Below are positions 4,479 through 7,467 of a stretch of DNA of 7,467 bases, piece after piece. This DNA comes from Alphaproteobacteria bacterium UBA7691. Lineage in GTDB: Bacteria; Pseudomonadota; Alphaproteobacteria; Ferrovibrionales; Ferrovibrionaceae. The notes below the pieces were generated by a model. That model was not told where the DNA came from. It saw only the letters and a list, made by a program, of their open reading frames with translations, and made no database searches. The stretch lies in the NCBI GenBank assembly GCA_002482765.1, contig DLGP01000158.1, positions 1 through 7,467 of the forward strand. The letters are read 5' to 3'. Position 1 is the first letter of the stretch. The number at the start of each line of letters is the position of its first letter. A program made the position numbers and the translations under genes.

Positions 4479-5252
4479 ATGGATTTTTCCATTTTCTTGC
4501 AGCCTGCCGCGTTGATCAGCCTAGCCGGCCTGATCGCGCTTGAACTTGTTCTGGCCGTCGACAACCTGATCTTCATCACCATTGTCACCAACCGCCTGCC
4601 GGCGGCGCAACAGCCAAGCGCGCGGCGCTGGGGCCTCACCCTGGCCGTGGTCACCCGCCTGATGCTGCTGTTTTCGGCGGCCTGGATCATCACGCTGACC
4701 GCGCCCTGGTTCACGATTTTCGGCGAGGAGATTTCCGGCCGCGACCTGATCCTGCTGGGCGGCGGCCTGTTCCTGATCTGGAAGGCGACGATGGAAATCC
4801 ACGAGCGCGTCACCCCCGCCGCCGAGGATGAGCTGGATGACCATGGCAAAAAGCCGGTCAAGGTGATGCCGCGCTTCTGGCCGATCATCGGCCAGATCAT
4901 GATCCTGGACGTGGTATTCTCGCTGGATAGTGTGATCACCGCCATCGGCCTCACCCGTCACCTGGAAATCATGGTGGTGGCGGTGCTGGTTTCGGTTGCC
5001 ATCATGATCATTGCCGCCGAGCCGCTGGCGCGCTTTGTCAACCGCAATCCCAATGTGGTGATGTTGGCGCTGTCATTCCTGGTGATGATCGGCATGGCGC
5101 TGGTGGCCGAGGGCCTGGATATCTCTGTGCCGAAGGCGATGATCTACGCCGCCATGGGCTTCTCGGTCGGTGTTGAGGCGCTCAACATGCTGTCGCGGCG
5201 CGCCCAGCTCAGCCGGCCGTTCCGCGACATCCGCAAGCCTGACGAAGGCTGA
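4479..5252 (+). CDS. TerC-family integral membrane metal transporter
   Basis: A 257-residue polytopic membrane protein of the TerC/Alx/YkoY family. The first conserved acidic motif is E22-L-V-L-A-V-D28-N29 in TM1 and the second is D144-V-V-F-S-L-D150-S151 in the middle helix; these two inverted-repeat motifs form the metal path. About seven membrane segments are predicted, with a charged cytoplasmic loop (EDELDDHGKK, 116-125). Family members export Mn(II), and in Bacillus they help load secreted enzymes with metal; tellurite resistance, the origin of the name, is not implied here. The length fits the short TerC type without CBS domains. The gene sits behind a structured leader and is followed by a long hairpin and a Tat-secreted protein. 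Mn as substrate is inferred from the family. Confidence 0.93.
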   Translation: MDFSIFLQPAALISLAGLIALELVLAVDNLIFITIVTNRLPAAQQPSARRWGLTLAVVTRLMLLFSAAWIITLTAPWFTIFGEEISGRDLILLGGGLFLIWKATMEIHERVTPAAEDELDDHGKKPVKVMPRFWPIIGQIMILDVVFSLDSVITAIGLTRHLEIMVVAVLVSVAIMIIAAEPLARFVNRNPNVVMLALSFLVMIGMALVAEGLDISVPKAMIYAAMGFSVGVEALNMLSRRAQLSRPFRDIRKPDEG

Positions 5253-5261
5253 ACCGGATCA

Positions 5262-5300
5262 GGCTTTCCCGACCGGCTCTTGCAGCCGGCCGGGAAAGCC
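5262..5300 (+). terminator. Long perfect-type hairpin after the TerC gene
   Basis: 5262-5278 pairs with 5284-5300: 16 base pairs with a single A-C mismatch (5272/5290) and a 5-nt loop. It begins 9 nt after the TerC stop codon, where a terminator is expected. No T-run follows on the plus strand (GTACATTATA), so it is not a classical intrinsic terminator. It might act with Rho, protect the 3' end of the TerC mRNA, or sit in the leader of the next gene, whose start is 36 nt downstream. Confidence 0.6.
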
Positions 5301-5325
5301 GTACATTATACGCAATCATCCAGCC

Positions 5326-5330
5326 GGAGG
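5326..5330 (+). promoter_or_regulatory. Strong ribosome site fixing the start of the Tat protein
   Basis: GGAGG is followed after 6 nt by the ATG at 5337. It decides against an in-frame TTG at 5280, which lies in the hairpin loop. It is the best Shine-Dalgarno in the window. Confidence 0.8.
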
Positions 5331-5336
5331 CTGATC

Positions 5337-5819
5337 ATGCTGCGCCGTCATTTCCTGTCCAGCTTCAGTGTTGCCGCCGCTGCCGGTGGCCTGGTTGCCC
5401 TGCCGGTGCAGGCGATGTCGCTGGAACCGGCGCCATCGCATCTGCGCCTTGGCGTGCCGGATATGGCCGGGGCGCTGGATTGGAGCCTGCTGGCCCAGGC
5501 CGGCGAAACCCGTTTCCGCGATGGCGAGATCAGCCGCTTCCCGGCCGCATTGCGAGCCCTTGATGGTCAGGATGTGCTGCTCGGCGGCTACATGATGCCG
5601 TTCAGCGATGCCGCCCGGCACCAGCAATTCCTGCTTGGCGGACTGCAATTCCATTGCGCGAGCTGCCTGAGCAATGACCTGACCCGCGTTGTGGCGGTGC
5701 GTGCCGCCGAAGCCGTGACGCGCAGCGAGGCGCCGCTGATGGTGCGCGGCCGGCTCAGCCTGATCGAAGAACAGCAATCGCCGCTATTCTATCGCCTCGA
5801 CGACGCCCGCGCCGCCTGA
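5337..5819 (+). CDS. Tat-exported small HCxxC protein (DUF3299-like)
   Basis: A 160-residue secreted protein. The N-terminus LRRHFLSSF (residues 2-10) is a twin-arginine motif followed by an alanine/glycine hydrophobic stretch and a likely cleavage site after VQA (26). Tat export suggests folding or cofactor loading before export. The mature part contains LDGQDVLLGGYMMPF (75-89), then H106-C107-A-S-C110, then V118-V-A-V and a terminal strand region. The D-G-x-x-V-x-x-x-G-Y-x-x-P core followed by a cysteine segment is like the DUF3299 family of small periplasmic proteins of unknown function, though shorter. H106, C107 and C110 could bind a metal or form a redox pair. The start is set by GGAGG 6 nt upstream. 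It lies 84 nt after the TerC gene on the same strand, with a hairpin between, so cotranscription is uncertain. Confidence 0.75.
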   Translation: MLRRHFLSSFSVAAAAGGLVALPVQAMSLEPAPSHLRLGVPDMAGALDWSLLAQAGETRFRDGEISRFPAALRALDGQDVLLGGYMMPFSDAARHQQFLLGGLQFHCASCLSNDLTRVVAVRAAEAVTRSEAPLMVRGRLSLIEEQQSPLFYRLDDARAA

Positions 5820-5840
5820 GCCTTTCCGCACCCAAAATCC

Positions 5841-6728
5841 ATGTCTGACCCAACCCGGCTGCGCGCCACCCTGATCGGCGCCTGCGCCATCCTGCTCTGG
5901 GCCGCGCTGGCTTTGCTCACCACCTTCACCGGGCCGGTGCCGCCCTTGCAACTCACCGGCATGACCTTCACCCTGGCCGCCCTGCTGGCGCTGGGCACCT
6001 GGATGGCGCGGGGCGAAAACCCGCTGCGCCATCTGCGCCTGCCGCTGGCAGCCTGGGGCTTGGGCATCTTTGGTCTGTTCGGCTATCACGCGCTGTATTT
6101 TGTGGCGCTGAAATTCGCCCCGCCGGTGGAAGCCAGCCTGATCAACTATCTCTGGCCTTTGCTGATCGTTGCCTTTTCGGCGTTGCTGCCGGGCGAAAGG
6201 CTGCGCTGGTTTCATGCCGCCGGCGTGCTGCTCGGCCTGGGCGGCACAATGGTGCTGTTTCTGGGCAAGGAAATCGCCTTCGACCCGGCGCATCTGCCCG
6301 GCTTTGCCGCCGCCTTTGCCTGTGCCTTCACCTGGTCGATCTATTCGGTGCTGAGCCGCCGGCTGCCTGATGTGCCGACCGATTCCATCGGCGGCTTCTG
6401 CGCCGTGGCCGCCCTGCTGGCCTGGCTCGGCCATGGCCTGTTCGAGACCACGCATTGGCCGCAGCAGCTTGGCGAATGGCTTGCCATCCTGGCGCTTGGC
6501 CTCGGCCCGGCCGGCGGTGCGTTTTTCCTCTGGGATATCGGCATGAAACGCGGCGATATCCGCGCGCTGGGCAGCATGGCCTATGCCGCGCCGCTGCTTT
6601 CCACCCTGCTGCTGCTGCTATTCGGCAAAGGCGATTTCACCTGGCAGGTGATGGTAGCCTGCCTGCTGATTGTTGCCGGCGCGGTGCTCGGCGCCGGTGA
6701 TCTACGGCGCCAGAAACCGGCTAGTTAA
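5841..6728 (+). CDS. DMT/EamA-family exporter, YddG-like
   Basis: A 295-residue drug/metabolite transporter with about ten membrane segments in two EamA halves (roughly residues 8-130 and 150-290). The first half has LWAALALLTTF and INYLWP (101-106); NYLWP is also found in the aromatic amino acid exporter YddG of E. coli. The second half has FAFTW-type packing (AFTWSIYSVLSRR) and the paired G-A-F-F-L-W-D-I-G and G-S-M-A-Y-A-A-P-L-L-S motifs that match the YddG/EamA repeat. An amino acid or related metabolite exporter is the best reading; specificity is not proven. The ATG follows the Tat-protein stop by 21 nt with no clear Shine-Dalgarno. Its stop overlaps the convergent dehydrogenase gene by 8 bp. 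Confidence 0.88.
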   Translation: MSDPTRLRATLIGACAILLWAALALLTTFTGPVPPLQLTGMTFTLAALLALGTWMARGENPLRHLRLPLAAWGLGIFGLFGYHALYFVALKFAPPVEASLINYLWPLLIVAFSALLPGERLRWFHAAGVLLGLGGTMVLFLGKEIAFDPAHLPGFAAAFACAFTWSIYSVLSRRLPDVPTDSIGGFCAVAALLAWLGHGLFETTHWPQQLGEWLAILALGLGPAGGAFFLWDIGMKRGDIRALGSMAYAAPLLSTLLLLLFGKGDFTWQVMVACLLIVAGAVLGAGDLRRQKPAS

Positions 6729-7467
6729 CCGGCTCCAGGCGCAGGATGCGGCCTTCCGGATTGTCGGTGGCCAGATAGATCAGGCCATCCGGCCCCACCC
6801 GCACATCGCGGATATTCTCGCCCACCGGCTTCAGCATCGCCTCGTCGCGCACAAAGCGTGTGCCATCCAGTTCCACCCGGTAGAGGCTGCGGAATTTCAG
6901 CGAGCCGACAAATAAATGGCCGCGCCAGGCGGGGAATTTGTCGCCATTATAAAACGCCATGCCGGCCGGGGCGATGGAGGGGGTCCAATGCAACACCGGC
7001 TGTTCCAGCCCGTCGCGGGCGCTGCCGATGCCGATCCTGGCGCCGCTGTAATCCACGCCATGGGTGATGATCGGCCAGCCATAATTACGCCCCGGCAGCG
7101 GCAGGTTCACTTCATCGCCGCCTTGCGCGCCATGTTCATGCAGCCAGATCGCGCCGGTTTCCGGATGCCGGGTCATACCCTGGATGTTGCGATGGCCGAG
7201 CGAGAAGATTTCCGGCATGAAGCCGGCTTGGCCGATGAAGGGATTATCCTGCGGCACGCGGCCATCGGCATGCAGGCGCAGCAATTTGCCGAGATGATTG
7301 CCGGGATTCTGCGCCTCGTCGCGCCGGTAGCGTTCGCCCAGCCCGATGAACAGGAAGCCGGCGCGATCAAAAGCCAGGCGCGAACCAAAATGCAGGCCGC
7401 CGGAGAGTTTCGGCTGCTGGCGGAACAGCACCTGCACGTCGCTCAAGCCCGCCTCACCCACGGCAGT
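6721..7467 (-). CDS. PQQ-dependent sugar dehydrogenase, C-terminal part (start outside window)
   Basis: The last 248 residues of a soluble PQQ-dependent aldose sugar dehydrogenase of the YliI/GDH-B beta-propeller type (family length about 370). Counting from the first visible residue, GLHFGSRLAF holds the probable catalytic H26; GERYRRDEAQNPGNHLGK and VPQDNPF (71-77) are family signatures; GHRNIQG carries R93-N94; HGAQGGDEVN (112-121) is a cofactor/Ca-site segment; K191 in SLKFRSLY and R220/R223 in NIRDVRVGPDG match the positively charged PQQ-contact residues. It would oxidise an aldose in the periplasm; the expected signal peptide lies beyond the window. An internal GTG at 7461 is not the start, since the frame stays open to the edge. 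It is convergent with the DMT gene. No PQQ synthesis genes are in view. Confidence 0.92.
   Translation of the reverse strand, partial: TAVGEAGLSDVQVLFRQQPKLSGGLHFGSRLAFDRAGFLFIGLGERYRRDEAQNPGNHLGKLLRLHADGRVPQDNPFIGQAGFMPEIFSLGHRNIQGMTRHPETGAIWLHEHGAQGGDEVNLPLPGRNYGWPIITHGVDYSGARIGIGSARDGLEQPVLHWTPSIAPAGMAFYNGDKFPAWRGHLFVGSLKFRSLYRVELDGTRFVRDEAMLKPVGENIRDVRVGPDGLIYLATDNPEGRILRLEPVN

Noticed and set aside
5280..5336. TTG start for the Tat protein
   Set aside because: It would place the twin-arginine motif about 20 residues inside and lies in a hairpin loop; GGAGG before the ATG at 5337 is far better.
1..7467. CRISPR array, tRNA, IS element or prophage remains
   Set aside because: No regularly spaced repeats, cloverleaf-like segments, transposase motifs or integrase genes were seen on either strand.

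Overview
The window is GC-rich with densely packed genes, short gaps and strongly G/C-biased third codon positions. Gene content (SDR oxidoreductase, TerC, a short CDF transporter under an ArsR regulator, a HicB-like ribbon-helix-helix protein, a PQQ sugar dehydrogenase) fits a free-living alphaproteobacterium, perhaps of the Rhodospirillales type. That placement is an inference from style and family content, not from a marker gene. There are no rRNA, tRNA, CRISPR, transposase or phage signals. It reads as ordinary chromosome with several well-formed regulatory sites.

Layout. (1) 1-1326, minus strand: a two-gene unit of a BASS-fold (bile acid:sodium symporter-like) membrane transporter followed 7 nt later by an SDR oxidoreductase cut by the window edge. 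A perfect 7-4-7 palindrome (1358-1375) precedes the transporter and differs from the chromosomal parS consensus only in its centre. (2) 1546-2655, minus strand: an Rrf2-family repressor and a class I SAM methyltransferase, 3 nt apart. (3) 2764-3749, plus strand, divergent from the Rrf2 unit: a SmtB/CzrA-type ArsR regulator with a complete alpha5 metal site, overlapping by 4 nt a short CDF metal exporter that has a His-rich tail and lacks the usual C-terminal domain. Each divergent regulator has a near-perfect inverted repeat covering its own start codon, and neither has a Shine-Dalgarno sequence, so both may be autorepressed from leaderless or nearly leaderless transcripts. (4) 3817-4330: a 64-aa Ala/Gly/Ser-rich hypothetical protein and an 85-aa HicB-like ribbon-helix-helix protein without a toxin partner. 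(5) 4347-5819: a promoter, a roughly 100-nt structured leader, a TerC-family transporter, a long hairpin, and a Tat-exported small protein with an HCxxC motif. (6) 5841-7467: a YddG-like DMT exporter converging with, and overlapping by 8 bp, a PQQ-dependent sugar dehydrogenase whose start lies outside the window.

Functional reading. Two metal-handling modules sit next to each other. The ArsR-CDF pair is a self-contained sense-and-export unit for a divalent metal (Zn/Cd/Co type). The TerC gene carries a 5' leader with a candidate pseudoknot and probably exports Mn or loads secreted proteins with metal. The Tat/HCxxC protein next door is a plausible exported metal or redox partner, but that link rests on proximity alone. 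The most interesting items are the unusual D-D-C-D metal-site signature of the CTD-less CDF, the twin start-codon operators, the TerC leader RNA, and the parS-like palindrome.
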